DNA from: Nguyenibacter vanlangensis
GTDB lineage: Bacteria; Pseudomonadota; Alphaproteobacteria; Acetobacterales; Acetobacteraceae
Assembly: GCF_038719015.1 (NCBI RefSeq)
Contig: NZ_CP152276.1
Location: 2,275,501-2,339,500 of the forward strand
Direction: 5' to 3'
DNA length: 64,000 bases
This document shows, piece by piece, positions 44,751-53,902 of this stretch. The translations under genes and the position numbers were made by a program. The notes under the pieces were generated by a model, which saw only the letters and a list, made by a program, of their open reading frames with translations, did no database searches and had not been told where the DNA came from. The first letter of the stretch is position 1; every line of letters starts with the position of its first letter.

Positions 44751-46010
44751 ATGATGCGACATGTCATTGGGGCTGGACGCGCCCTGTCGATCGGGCTGGG
44801 CCTGCTGCTGGCGCCCCATGCGGCGGGTGCCGCCGACGCCAGGATGGGGCTGGAGGGCGTGCCGCGCTATGACAACATCATCGTCATCGAAATGGAAAAC
44901 CGCCAGTTCGGCCAGATCATCGATGCCCGGCCCGCGACCTCGCCGCACATGACCCGCCTGGCGCATGAATACAACGTCGCCACGCGCTATTACGGCATCA
45001 CCCATGTCAGCCAGCCCAATTACGTCGCGCTGATGTCCGGCGACCAGCAGGGCCTGGTCGATGACGATCCCTGGTACTGCCAGGCGGACGGCACGCCCCT
45101 GCCGCGCGAGACGGCCGTCGTCGCCGGCGAACCCGACCCCATGCCGATGGAAGATCGTTGCGGCGGCCATGCCGCGAAGGGGCCCTATGCCGACCATCAT
45201 TTTCGGGTTCCCAATTTCTTCGCCCAGCTCGACCGCGCCGGGATCTCGTGGGCGATGTTCAGCCAGTCGATGTATGTCGACCCGAAGACCGGCCGGCCCG
45301 CGCCGGAAATGCCCCAATATCCGACCAGGGCCCAGAATCCGGACCTGTATTCGCTTTATGTGGCCAAGCATAATCCGTCGGTCAATTTCGACGATATCCG
45401 CGAATCCGCCGATTTCTATCGCCACAACCGCACCGACACCGCCTTCTTCCGGCAGGCCGCCGCCGGCACGCTGCCTCGTTTTTCGTATGTCATTCCCGAT
45501 CTGTGCCATGACGACCATGGACCCAGGGGCACGCTGCAGCATGCGCCGCAATGCCGGGGAAAAGGATCGGGCCCGTCCCCGCTGCTGACGAGCGGAGACG
45601 ACTATGTGCAGACGCTGGTCGATGCGGTGCGCGCCTCGCCGCTGTGGCATTCACGACGCAACGTGGCGATCGTCATCACGTTCGACGAGGACGATTACGG
45701 CAGCGCCGGCATCCAGGGCTGCTGCGGCTATCACCCCGCCGATCCCAACCAGGGCCGGGTCGGCCCCATCAATCAGGGCGGCGGCCTGATCCCGACCATC
45801 GTCATCACCAATCACGGCGTCCGCGGGGTGCGCGACGACACCCCCTATAACCATTATGCGCTGCTGCGCACGATGGAAGACAGTTTCGGGATCGGCACCT
45901 ATCTCGGCCACGCCGCCGACCATGTCGCGGTCCAGCCGGCGGACGGCGCCTTCCGGCAGACGCCGGTCCTGCCGATGGTCCCGATGTTCCGCATCGCTCC
46001 CGGGCGCTGA
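44751..46010 (+). CDS. Secreted phosphoesterase-family (PF04185-type) acid phosphatase/phospholipase-like protein
   Basis: 419 residues from the ATG at 44751 (GGAG upstream; alternative ATG at 44754). Sec signal peptide: AGRALSIGLGLLLAPHAAGA, cut after AGAA. The catalytic metal-binding pattern is NIIVIEMENRQFGQII near the start, then GDQQGLVDDDPW, FSYVIPDLCHDDHGP, VAIVITFDEDDYGSAG and PYNHYALLRTMEDSFG. This matches the phosphoesterase superfamily of phospholipase C and acid phosphatases. It is likely exported to release phosphate or polar head groups. It stands alone, divergent from the dehydrogenase gene. Confidence 0.85.
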   Translation: MMRHVIGAGRALSIGLGLLLAPHAAGAADARMGLEGVPRYDNIIVIEMENRQFGQIIDARPATSPHMTRLAHEYNVATRYYGITHVSQPNYVALMSGDQQGLVDDDPWYCQADGTPLPRETAVVAGEPDPMPMEDRCGGHAAKGPYADHHFRVPNFFAQLDRAGISWAMFSQSMYVDPKTGRPAPEMPQYPTRAQNPDLYSLYVAKHNPSVNFDDIRESADFYRHNRTDTAFFRQAAAGTLPRFSYVIPDLCHDDHGPRGTLQHAPQCRGKGSGPSPLLTSGDDYVQTLVDAVRASPLWHSRRNVAIVITFDEDDYGSAGIQGCCGYHPADPNQGRVGPINQGGGLIPTIVITNHGVRGVRDDTPYNHYALLRTMEDSFGIGTYLGHAADHVAVQPADGAFRQTPVLPMVPMFRIAPGR

Positions 46011-46038
46011 CTTCCTGCCCCTTCCACCCGGGCCTGTT

Positions 46039-47559
46039 TTATTGCTGGAAGGCGCGGGCGAGGGCGTGCTGTGTTTCGAGCGAGACGGGCAGAGCGGAGG
46101 CTGTCAGGGGGACGCCCTGCCATCCGGCGCCGATGGCGGTATAGAGGGCGACGGCGTCCTGCAGCCGCTCCAGCCGGGCGACGGCCTCGGCGTTCTCGGC
46201 GGCCAGCGCGGTGCGCTCGGTGGTCAGCACGTCCAGAAAGCCCACCAGCCCGGCGCCATACAGCCGGCGCGCCCGGTCGCTGGCCAGCGCGCTGTCCTGC
46301 GCCGCGCGGTGCAGCCATTCGGTGTGTTCCACGTCGTCATGCCAGGCCGCCATCGCGTCCTCGACCTCGCAGAACGCCTGCAGCACCGTCCGGCGATAGG
46401 CCAGGCGGCTGGCCTCCGCCGCCGCCTGCGCCGCGCGCACCTGCGCCGTCAGCTTGCCGCCATGCATCAGCGGCAGCGACGCCATCATGAAGAACTGCCA
46501 GCTCAGCGCCCCGGTCTCGAACAGCTGATACATCGCCGACGCGTTCGGGTTGAAGCTCAGCGGGATGCTGAAATTCGGATAGAGCTGCGCCACCGCAACC
46601 CCGATCCGCGCCGTCGCCTCGGCATAGGCCCGTTCGGCCCGGCGGATGTCCGGCCGGTTGGCCAGCACGACCGACGGCACCGTCGCCGGAAAATCCGGCA
46701 CGCGCGGCAGCGGCCCCGGCTGTTCCAGCGCCGCCGCGCTGGTGCCGGGCATCTGTCCCATCAGCACGTCCAGCGCATGGGTGATCTGCGCGATATGGGT
46801 GCGCAGCGGCTCGCGCGCCGCGATCTGCGTCTCCAGTTCGGACTGCGCCTGCGCGACCTGCAGCGTGGTGCCCACCCCCTGCTGATACAGCCGCTGCGCC
46901 AGGTCGCGGGCGTCCTGCGCCACCCGGATGTTGCGCTCGGCGATCTGCAGCCGCAATTGCGTGTCGCGCAGCACCATGTAGTCGCCGGCCAGTTCCGACA
47001 GCATGGTCATCAGCACCGCGCGCCGGTCCTCGACCGTCTCCTCCACCGCGCGCTCCTGCGCCTCGACGCTGCGGCGGATCCGCCCGAACACGTCGAGCTG
47101 CCAACTGGCGCTGACCCCATAGGACAGGTACGACGCCTCGGGCCGGTTCGCCGGATTGCCCGGCCGGATCGGCCAGTTGTCGATATTGATCGAATAGCGG
47201 CTGTCGCCCGCCACGGTGCCGGCGTCGATCTGCGGATACCAGGCCGAGGCCTGGGCATCGCGCAGCGCCCGCTCGGCCAGGATGCGCTGGCCGGCGATGC
47301 GCAGATCGTAATTGCCCGCGATCGCCCGGTCCACCAGCCGGTCCAGTTCGGCATCGCCGAAACGATGCCACCAATCCTTCATCTCGGCCGTGGTGCGGGC
47401 GATCTCCGCCGGCGTCGCGGCATGGCCGTCCTCGGCAAAGCGCGCGGGGATCGCCATGCGGTCGGGCTGATAGCGCGGCCCCACCGTGCAGGCCGCCAGC
47501 AGGCCCGCCGCCCCCAGCAGCAGGCCGGCCCTGCCGGTCCCCTGGTTCTTCATTCTCAT
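46039..47559 (-). CDS. NodT-family outer-membrane factor of the FUSC efflux operon
   Basis: 506 residues, start ATG at 47559. Lipoprotein signal RAGLLLGAAGLLAACTVGPRY. It has the usual two repeats, with DWWHRFGDAELDRLVDRAIA, NRPDIRRAERAYAEATARIG and SLPLMHGGKLTAQVRAAQ. It is the last gene of a tight minus-strand set (marR, FUSC, DUF1656, HlyD, NodT) and lies 13 bp after the fusion-protein gene, so it probably forms the outer-membrane part of that exporter. Confidence 0.93.
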   Translation of the reverse strand: MRMKNQGTGRAGLLLGAAGLLAACTVGPRYQPDRMAIPARFAEDGHAATPAEIARTTAEMKDWWHRFGDAELDRLVDRAIAGNYDLRIAGQRILAERALRDAQASAWYPQIDAGTVAGDSRYSINIDNWPIRPGNPANRPEASYLSYGVSASWQLDVFGRIRRSVEAQERAVEETVEDRRAVLMTMLSELAGDYMVLRDTQLRLQIAERNIRVAQDARDLAQRLYQQGVGTTLQVAQAQSELETQIAAREPLRTHIAQITHALDVLMGQMPGTSAAALEQPGPLPRVPDFPATVPSVVLANRPDIRRAERAYAEATARIGVAVAQLYPNFSIPLSFNPNASAMYQLFETGALSWQFFMMASLPLMHGGKLTAQVRAAQAAAEASRLAYRRTVLQAFCEVEDAMAAWHDDVEHTEWLHRAAQDSALASDRARRLYGAGLVGFLDVLTTERTALAAENAEAVARLERLQDAVALYTAIGAGWQGVPLTASALPVSLETQHALARAFQQ

Positions 47560-47572
47560 CGCGCGGCCCGGC

Positions 47573-48484
47573 TCACAGATGGTCTTGCAGCCAGGTGGTC
47601 AGCCGCCCGCGCTGGCCGGGCGTCTCCGGCCCCACCGTCACCGTGCAGGTCATGCCCGCCGCCAGCGTGACGCTGTCCGGCACCCGGTCGAGGTGGATGC
47701 GCACCGGGATGCGCTGCGCCAGCCGCACCCAGGTGAAGATCGGATTGACGTCCTGCAGCCCCAGCCGGTCCGGATTGCCGTTCTGGTCGTTGATGCCGCG
47801 CGCGATCGACACGACATGGCCGGGCAGGATCGGCTTGTAGCCCATCAGCTTGACGCGCGCGGCGTCGCCGACATGCACGCCCCACATCTTGGTTTCCTCG
47901 AAATACCCGTTCACCCAGAAGGAATCGGCATCGATCACCGCCAGCCGCGGCTGGCCCGCCGTCGCGTAATCCCCCACCCGCAGGTTCAGGTTGGTGACAT
48001 AGCCGTTGACCGGCGCATACAGCACCGAGCGCTGCAGGTTCAGCTTCGCCAGGTCCAGCGCCGCGCGCGCCGCATCCACCGCGGCGATCTGCGTCGCCAC
48101 GCCGGAATTGAACCGCTCCTGCTCCTCGGCCGACACGATGCCGCCCAGCCCCATCCGGCGCTTCGCATCGCTCTGCTTCAGCTTCAGTTCCTCCAGCGCG
48201 CCGTCCAGCCGCGCCTGCGCCTCGCGCACCGCCAGGTGGAAGCGCACCGGATCCAGCACGAACAGCGGGTCGCCCCTGTGCACGAACTGGTTGTCCACCA
48301 CCGGCACCTGCACCACCGTGCCCGGCACCTCCGGCGCCACGTCGACGACATAGACCCGCACCCGCCCGTCGCGGGTCCATGGCGCGATCATATACGTGTC
48401 CCACAGATCCATCCCCAGCACGATCGCCAGAACGACGACCGCCAGGGTCAGCACCACCCGGATCAGATTACGCAGCAGGGGCAT
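47573..48484 (-). CDS. HlyD-family membrane fusion protein (AaeA/EmrA-like)
   Basis: 303 residues from the ATG at 48484 (MPLLRNLIRVVLTLAVVVLA). One N-terminal helix, then the biotinyl-lipoyl-like region DVAPEVPGTVVQVPVVDNQF and VHRGDPLFVLDPVRF. An alpha-helical hairpin (about 85-140) and a beta-barrel LRVGDYATAGQPRLAVIDAD follow. The length and layout match AaeA. It follows DUF1656 with a 32-bp gap and precedes the outer-membrane factor, so it bridges the FUSC transporter and that channel. Confidence 0.93.
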   Translation of the reverse strand: MPLLRNLIRVVLTLAVVVLAIVLGMDLWDTYMIAPWTRDGRVRVYVVDVAPEVPGTVVQVPVVDNQFVHRGDPLFVLDPVRFHLAVREAQARLDGALEELKLKQSDAKRRMGLGGIVSAEEQERFNSGVATQIAAVDAARAALDLAKLNLQRSVLYAPVNGYVTNLNLRVGDYATAGQPRLAVIDADSFWVNGYFEETKMWGVHVGDAARVKLMGYKPILPGHVVSIARGINDQNGNPDRLGLQDVNPIFTWVRLAQRIPVRIHLDRVPDSVTLAAGMTCTVTVGPETPGQRGRLTTWLQDHL

Positions 48485-48516
48485 CGCACTCTCTCGAACA
48501 TCCGCAAAATACCCGG

Positions 48517-48711
48517 TCAGACATACAAAATCAGAAAACACAGCACGCACGCGTACAGCGCCACCTCGAACAGCGCCAGGTGCCAGAACCACCCCATCAG
48601 CCCCGTCCACCACAGCACAAAGCGGATCGCCATCGTCACCGGAAACGCCGCAACCGCATACACCACGATCGGCGCCATAAACACGCCAAACAGGTCAAAT
48701 TCGCTCAGCAT
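48517..48711 (-). CDS. DUF1656 small membrane protein of efflux operon
   Basis: 64 residues from the ATG at 48711 (MLSEFDLFGVFMAPIVVYAV). Two helices: FDLFGVFMAPIVVYAVAAFP and WHLALFEVALYACVLCFLIL. DUF1656/AaeX proteins occur between FUSC and HlyD genes in this exporter type, exactly the position here: 4 bp after the FUSC stop. Function in the complex is not known. Confidence 0.92.
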   Translation of the reverse strand: MLSEFDLFGVFMAPIVVYAVAAFPVTMAIRFVLWWTGLMGWFWHLALFEVALYACVLCFLILYV

Positions 48712-48715
48712 CCCT

Positions 48716-50893
48716 TCACCCCTCAGCTCCCGCGCGGACCGGCACCGCGGACAGCGGCAGCGCCGCGCCCGCCACCCCCGGGTCCAGTTGCAATGGTCCA
48801 TGGCGATGGAAAAAGCCCGGGACCGCACGCAGGATATACGCCGCCTGCTGCAGGCACGCGGCCGCGCGCCGCGCCTGCAGCGCGTACCCGGCATCCGCGT
48901 GCCCGGCCGCGCGCGACAGCATCGCCTGCGCGCCATCGGCCAGCCCGCGCGCGGTGCCTTCGGGGTCGTCGCGCAGGCGCGCGAACCCGTCCAGCGCGGC
49001 GCGCAGGCTGGCGCGGTCGGCATCGTCCAGCACCGGCAGCGCCGCGATGCGCCGCGCCCGCACCACCAGCCGCCCCAGCGCGACCGCCCCCAGCGCGGCG
49101 TCGGTATAGGCGTTGCGCTCGCGCACCGCCATGCACAGCGACAACCGCATGGCCAGGCGCATGATCTTCTGGATCTGCACCCCTTCCCAGGTCACCCACG
49201 CGCCGGGCGTCTCGGGCAGGACCAGCGCCAGCCGGCGCACCCCCCGGCCGATCGAGGCCACCAGCCGCGCGGCATCCAGCCGGTCATCGGGCGGCAGAAC
49301 GACGCGAAAGCCCAGCACCAGCAACACGCACGCCACCGCGAAGGTCAGCCAGTTATTGGTCAGGGACAGGTCGTGGTACCGGATTGGATTCGCAACGTCG
49401 AGCAGCGCGGTAAAGAACACCGAGTAGCCGAAGGCGCCGATCCCCCAGCGCGGGCTGAACTGCATCCACACCCCGGGCAGCAGGAACAGGCACAACGCGC
49501 CCAGCAGAAGCGGAAACCCGTCGATGCGCGGCAGCACCAGCATGTGGCAGGCGATTCCCGCCGGGATCGACAGCAGCGTCCCCCCCGCCATCAGCACGCT
49601 GGCGCGCGACGCCGAGGGCGTGGTCGACACCAGGCTGGACGCGGCGACGACATACAGCATCAGCATCGGGCCGGCGCTCCAATGCAGCACGTACCACATC
49701 AGCCCGGCCAGCAGCGTGATGACCCCGCCGCGCGCCCCGTTGCGCAGCGCCGTGGGCCAGTCCAGAAACCAGCGCAGCCGCGCATGCCGCGGCGCGTGTT
49801 CGGCGGACAGGTACAGCAGCACGCCGTCCAGTTGCGACAGCACGTCGTGCAGGTTGTCGATCGCGGCCAGCACGGCGATGTCGGCCTCGTTGTGCTCGGC
49901 CTGGGTCAGGTGCGTCCGGGCGGCGGCGATCAGCGCGTGAATCGGGCGGATATCCTCCATCCAGCCGGGACGGCCGACAATCGCCAGGATCTGTTCCATC
50001 AACCCGGCCAGGTGCGCATGCAGGCGCTCCATGGCGGGCGCCGTCACCTCCATGCTGCTCCACAGCGGATGATAGGTCGCGACGACCCCCGCCAGGCCGC
50101 TGAGCCCCACGCGCAGCGCGCCGATCCGCCGGCGGATCTCATAGGTATCGGTCGCCGCGTATTCCACCGCCGAGATCAGCGCGCCGATCCGCGACATCAG
50201 CACGCCGCGCCGGTCGTACAGCGGCGTGGGCAGGGACCTGAATTCCCCCGTGACCGACAGCGGCGCCGCCTCGGCCCCCGCCACACCACGGCGGAAATTG
50301 TGATAGGCCATGGCGTGGTCGACCGTATCGCGCACGATCTGCGCGATCTGCGCCGCCACGTTTTCCGGCCGGCGCATCGTCGTGACCAGAAAGACGACGG
50401 CCGTGGCGACGACGCCCACCGTGACCGCCGACAGGCGCGACAGCGCGCTGACGAAGATGCCGTTCGGATCGGCATAGGCGGGCGCTGCGACGATCACGAT
50501 CGTATAGCCGGTCAGCACGGCCGCATAGGCCCTGAACAGCCGCAGAAAGGTCGCGACCAGACAGGCGAACGCCACGACCACCGCCAGGACCATCATGTAC
50601 AGCACCGGCGACTGCGCCAGCACGGCCATCATCGCCACCGCGATCGCCGCCCCCAGCACGGTGCCGATCACGCGCCAGATGCTCTTGGACATCAGCGCGC
50701 CCACCGTGGGATTGGCCACGATCATCACCGTGGTGACCGAGCTTAACGGCGATTCCAGTTGGAACAGGAACGAACAGAACAGCGCCAGCGCGATCGCCGC
50801 GAAGGTCCGCGCGCAGAAGGCCGCGCGCGCCCTTATGTCCTGCCAGCGCGCATCCTCGGCAAAGAGCGCCCACAGCCGGCGCGGCAGGTCCAT
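48716..50893 (-). CDS. FUSC-family inner-membrane transporter (AaeB/fusaric acid resistance type)
   Basis: 725 residues from the ATG at 50893 (MDLPRRLWALFAEDARWQDI). It consists of two halves, each with about five to six helices (first half RAAFCARTFAAIALALFCSF; second half AGLMWYVLHWSAGPMLMLYV), and cytoplasmic domains between them. FQLESPLSSVTTVMIVANPT and the repeat organisation are typical of FUSC exporters for aromatic carboxylic acids. It lies 4 bp after the marR stop, so marR and the pump should be one transcript. An open frame upstream of the ATG overlaps marR and is not used. Confidence 0.92.
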   Translation of the reverse strand: MDLPRRLWALFAEDARWQDIRARAAFCARTFAAIALALFCSFLFQLESPLSSVTTVMIVANPTVGALMSKSIWRVIGTVLGAAIAVAMMAVLAQSPVLYMMVLAVVVAFACLVATFLRLFRAYAAVLTGYTIVIVAAPAYADPNGIFVSALSRLSAVTVGVVATAVVFLVTTMRRPENVAAQIAQIVRDTVDHAMAYHNFRRGVAGAEAAPLSVTGEFRSLPTPLYDRRGVLMSRIGALISAVEYAATDTYEIRRRIGALRVGLSGLAGVVATYHPLWSSMEVTAPAMERLHAHLAGLMEQILAIVGRPGWMEDIRPIHALIAAARTHLTQAEHNEADIAVLAAIDNLHDVLSQLDGVLLYLSAEHAPRHARLRWFLDWPTALRNGARGGVITLLAGLMWYVLHWSAGPMLMLYVVAASSLVSTTPSASRASVLMAGGTLLSIPAGIACHMLVLPRIDGFPLLLGALCLFLLPGVWMQFSPRWGIGAFGYSVFFTALLDVANPIRYHDLSLTNNWLTFAVACVLLVLGFRVVLPPDDRLDAARLVASIGRGVRRLALVLPETPGAWVTWEGVQIQKIMRLAMRLSLCMAVRERNAYTDAALGAVALGRLVVRARRIAALPVLDDADRASLRAALDGFARLRDDPEGTARGLADGAQAMLSRAAGHADAGYALQARRAAACLQQAAYILRAVPGFFHRHGPLQLDPGVAGAALPLSAVPVRAGAEG

Positions 50894-50897
50894 CGCC

Positions 50898-51422
50898 CTA
50901 TGCCTCCGCCCCGGCGCCGTCATGCGTGCGGCGCTCGGCATTCAGCAGGATACGATCCATCACCCGCACCAGCGCGGGCGCCGCATCGGGGTCCAGGCCC
51001 ATGGTCAGGTCCCGCTCGAGCCGGGCGGCGATCCGGTGGAACTGGCGGCATTTGCGCTGCCCCGCGGGCGTGATGAACAGCCGGTTGGTCCGCCGGTCGG
51101 CCGCATCGGGGCGGCGTTCCACCAGCCCCGACGCCTCCAGCAGGTCCAGCACCCGCACCAGGGCCGACGTATCGGTGTCCATCGCCGCCGCCAGGGCGCG
51201 CTGGGACGTACCGTCCGGCATCATCATCAGATAGGCCATCGGCCGAAACCCCGCGACGCTCAGCCCGGTGGATTTCAGTGCGCGCTCCAGCCGCGTGCGC
51301 CATACCGCGCCCAGCCGGATCACCCGGAACGTCATCGCCACGTCGCGGAACCGGGCTTCATCGATCTGCAGGAAGCGGCGCATTCCCTGCGCTTCCGCAT
51401 CGTCCTCCGCCCGCCTGTCCAT
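50898..51422 (-). CDS. MarR-family regulator of the FUSC efflux operon
   Basis: 174 residues. N-terminal dimer helix, then the winged helix-turn-helix SQRALAAAMDTDTSALVRVL, and the wing DLLEASGLVERRPDAADRRT NRLF (wing region about 95-120). It is first in the operon with the FUSC, DUF1656, HlyD and NodT genes. An 8-bp inverted repeat 30 bp upstream is a likely operator. Members of this group sense phenolic or other aromatic acids. Confidence 0.9.
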   Translation of the reverse strand: MDRRAEDDAEAQGMRRFLQIDEARFRDVAMTFRVIRLGAVWRTRLERALKSTGLSVAGFRPMAYLMMMPDGTSQRALAAAMDTDTSALVRVLDLLEASGLVERRPDAADRRTNRLFITPAGQRKCRQFHRIAARLERDLTMGLDPDAAPALVRVMDRILLNAERRTHDGAGAEA

Positions 51423-51452
51423 TCCCGCCCCCCTGCATGGCCGGGCGGTTGA

Positions 51453-51479
51453 TTGCCATGACCACTAATTCCATGGCAA
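51453..51479. promoter_or_regulatory. Inverted repeat between divergent marR genes
   Basis: Perfect 8-bp inverted repeat TTGCCATG / CATGGCAA with an 11-bp spacer, 31 bp upstream of the minus-strand marR ATG. The position and symmetry fit a MarR operator. The DNA toward the plus-strand marR also holds two TTGACAAT copies (51549-51556, 51563-51570) that could serve as -35 elements. Confidence 0.65.
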
Positions 51480-51579
51480 CAGATATTTTCGGCAAGGCTG
51501 CCGCGGGTGATCCGCAATGCTCCGGGCCAGGTCCTGCTTCATCCTCCCTTGACAATGGGTTTTTGACAATCGGCCAGAA

Positions 51580-52125
51580 ATGAAGTCTACCTTGGCAGGT
51601 TTCCTTCTCATAATCGCGCGCCCGATGTCCAAGCCCCCGTCCTCCATGCCGGACCCGACCATGTTAGACCCGACCCTGTTAAACCCGACCGGGCCAGACC
51701 CGACCGCGCCGGAAGCCCTGGCCATGATGCTGCGTGTCGTGACCGGCAAGCTGAAGCGCCGCCTGCGCGAACAGGCCGCGCAGGACGGCTTCAATCTCTC
51801 CCAATTGTCGGTCCTGTCGCGCCTCGAGCGCGCCGGTCCCGCCACCGTCAGCGCCCTGGCCCGCGCCGAGGGCATGCGCACCCAGTCCATGGGGCCGCAC
51901 ATCGCGGCTCTTGAGGCGGCCGGCCTGGTCCGCGGCAGCCCCGATCCCGCGGACGGGCGCCAGACCATCCTGTCGCTGACGGCGCAATTCCGGACCTGGG
52001 TCGCCGGCCGCCGCGCGGCGCGCGAGGACTGGCTGGCCGGCATCCTCGCCGCGCACTTCTCGGCCGCCGAGCGCGCGGACCTGGCGCGTGCCCTGCCTTT
52101 GCTGGAACGGCTTGCTGAATCCTGA
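51580..52125 (+). CDS. MarR-family regulator linked to an MFS exporter
   Basis: Up to 181 residues; the core MarR winged helix starts at MMLRVVTGKLKRRLREQAAQ (residue 49). QLSVLSRLERAGPATVSALA and AEGMRTQSMGPHIAALEAAG form the HTH, and LVRGSPDPADGRQTILSLTA the wing. The start is uncertain: the ATG at 51580 gives an extra segment, while the ATG at 51724, with GGAAG upstream, gives a 133-residue protein of ordinary MarR size. The region between them carries a 15-bp tandem repeat. It precedes an MFS gene by 56 bp on the same strand. Confidence 0.88.
   Translation: MKSTLAGFLLIIARPMSKPPSSMPDPTMLDPTLLNPTGPDPTAPEALAMMLRVVTGKLKRRLREQAAQDGFNLSQLSVLSRLERAGPATVSALARAEGMRTQSMGPHIAALEAAGLVRGSPDPADGRQTILSLTAQFRTWVAGRRAAREDWLAGILAAHFSAAERADLARALPLLERLAES
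51652..51711. repeat. 15-bp tandem repeat, four copies, near the marR start
   Basis: gacccgaccatgtta, gacccgaccctgtta, aacccgaccgggcca and gacccgaccgcgccg run head to tail. If translated they give DPTMLDPTLLNPTGPDPT. It lies between the alternative starts of the regulator, so the repeat may be leader or coding. Confidence 0.9.
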
Positions 52126-52181
52126 TCCGCCCCTCCTGATCCGCCCTGCCCCTGGAACAGCCCCGAAAGGCCATCATCGGC

Positions 52182-53402
52182 GTGACGCACCTCTTCCGCT
52201 CGCTCCGTCATCGCAATTACCGGATCTGGGCGGCCGGCGCGCTGGTGTCCAATATCGGCACCTGGATGCAGCGTACCGCCCAGGACTGGCTGGTCCTGAC
52301 CGAACTGACGCATCGCGACGCCACCGCGGTCGGCATCGTCATGGCGCTGCAATTCGGCCCGCAGCTTCTGCTGCTGCCGTGGACAGGCTATGCGGCCGAC
52401 CGGCTGGAGCGCCGCACCTTGCTGATGGCGACGCAGGGCACGATGGGCGCGCTTGCGCTGGGGCTGGGCATCCTGACCGTGACCGGCGCCGTCCGGCTGT
52501 GGCAGGTGGATCTGTTCGCCCTGATCTTCGGCTGCGTCACCGCCTTCGATTCTCCGGCGCGGCAGATCTTCGTCTCGGACCTGGTGGATGACGGCGACCT
52601 GCCGAATGCGGTCGCGCTCAATTCCACCTCGTTCAATGCGGGCCGCATGCTGGGGCCGGCGGCCGCCGGGCTGTGCATCGCCGCCCTCGGCTCCGGCTGG
52701 GCCTTCGTGCTGAACGGCCTGTCTTTTCTGGCGGTGCTGGCGTCGCTGACGGTCCTGCGCCGCGGCGAACCCCATCCGGCGGCGGGCGCATCCACCCGGC
52801 AGGCGCCGCGCGGGCTGACGGCCGGGTTCCGTTACGTCTGGCAGCGCCGCGATCTCAGGACGATCATCCTGATGCTGTTCCTGATCGGCACCTTCGGGCT
52901 GAATTTTCCGATCTTCATTTCCACAATGGCGGTCGGCGTGTTCCACCTCGGCGCCGACGGCTACGGCTTGCTGAACACCATCATGGCCTGCGGCACGCTC
53001 GGCGGCTCCCTGCTCGCCGCCGGGCGGGACCGTACCGGCCTGCGCGGCCTCGCCGCCGCCGCCGCGCTGTTCGGCGCCGGCTGCGCCCTGGCCGCGCTGG
53101 CCCCCAACGCCGTGTTCTTCGCCGGGGCCCTGGTCCTGGTCGGCATCTCCGCCCTGACCTTCACCACCGCGACCAACAGCCAGATGCAATTATCCAGCAC
53201 CCCCGAAATGCGCGGCCGGGTCATGGCGATCCGCCTGGCGGTGGCGCTGGGCGGCACGCCGGTCGGCGCCCCCATCGTGGGGTGGATCGCCAATCATTTC
53301 GGACCGCGCTGGGCACTCGGCATCGGCGCCGCCGCCGGGCTTGCTGCCGCCCTCGTCGCCATGCGCGCCCTTGCCCCCGCAGGACGGCGCGCAACGCGCT
53401 GA
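52182..53402 (+). CDS. MFS exporter (EntS/MFS_3-like)
   Basis: 406 residues, start GTG at 52182 (THLFRSLRHRNYRIWAAGAL). About 11-12 helices. The N-terminal segment with NIGTWMQRTAQDWLVLTEL and the VALNSTSFNAGRMLGPAAAG motif are typical of the MFS_3 group that includes enterobactin exporter EntS. YAADRLERRTLLMATQGTM is the loop 2-3 motif. It follows a marR gene and is probably controlled by it. Substrate unknown. Confidence 0.9.
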   Translation: MTHLFRSLRHRNYRIWAAGALVSNIGTWMQRTAQDWLVLTELTHRDATAVGIVMALQFGPQLLLLPWTGYAADRLERRTLLMATQGTMGALALGLGILTVTGAVRLWQVDLFALIFGCVTAFDSPARQIFVSDLVDDGDLPNAVALNSTSFNAGRMLGPAAAGLCIAALGSGWAFVLNGLSFLAVLASLTVLRRGEPHPAAGASTRQAPRGLTAGFRYVWQRRDLRTIILMLFLIGTFGLNFPIFISTMAVGVFHLGADGYGLLNTIMACGTLGGSLLAAGRDRTGLRGLAAAAALFGAGCALAALAPNAVFFAGALVLVGISALTFTTATNSQMQLSSTPEMRGRVMAIRLAVALGGTPVGAPIVGWIANHFGPRWALGIGAAAGLAAALVAMRALAPAGRRATR

Positions 53403-53419
53403 ACCCGCCGGCCGGGCCC

Positions 53420-53854
53420 TTACCAGGGAAAGGGCCGCAGGTCCGGCGCCAGCCAGTCCCACCTGGCCGCCACGCTGAACAGGCGCGGCCGGCTCCAATA
53501 GTCCAGCAGCCAGCCCGGCTGCCCCAGCGGCGACGCCACCAGGTCATCCGCGATGCGCCAAAGCGGCGTTTCCCCGGGATAGCGCCGCAGGAAACCGGCC
53601 GCCGCCCGCATCGAGGCGACGGTGATCGTTTCATGATACCCGCCCTGGTCGTCGTTCACCCCGCCGGTCGCCACGTTATAGGCCCGGATGATCGCGCCGA
53701 CCTGCCCCTGCGCGACCAGGCCGGGGCGATGACGCAGCAGCCACAGCGCGGCCGCGAAATGCGCGGCATGGGTCCAGTCGGGCTTGGGCAGGGTGCGATC
53801 GAGCAGGCCGCGCCCGATCCGCTCGATGTCGTCGTCACTGGAAAAGATCGTCAC
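53420..53854 (-). CDS. Conserved hypothetical protein, 144 residues
   Basis: The start is a GTG at 53854 (TIFSSDDDIERIGRGLLDRT). The product is a soluble, Trp- and His-rich protein. The segments PKPDWTHAAHFAAALWLLRH, YHETITVASMRAAAGFL and ASPLGQPGWLLDYWSRPRLF have the look of a conserved family found in Proteobacteria, but I know no function. Three conserved His (WTHAAHF, YHET) could bind a metal. It is convergent with the MFS gene and ends near it; its start side abuts the palindromic repeat that hosts the IS. Confidence 0.7.
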   Translation of the reverse strand: MTIFSSDDDIERIGRGLLDRTLPKPDWTHAAHFAAALWLLRHRPGLVAQGQVGAIIRAYNVATGGVNDDQGGYHETITVASMRAAAGFLRRYPGETPLWRIADDLVASPLGQPGWLLDYWSRPRLFSVAARWDWLAPDLRPFPW

Positions 53855-53894
53855 GACCCGTGCATCCTTCTGTTCTTTTTTAAAAAAGAACCAA

Positions 53895-53902
53895 AAAACT
53901 TT
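53895..53902. repeat. Target-site duplication, left copy
   Basis: AAAACTTT immediately left of the insertion sequence, duplicated at 54934-54941 on the right. The 8-bp length is typical of IS1595-family insertion. Confidence 0.9.
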
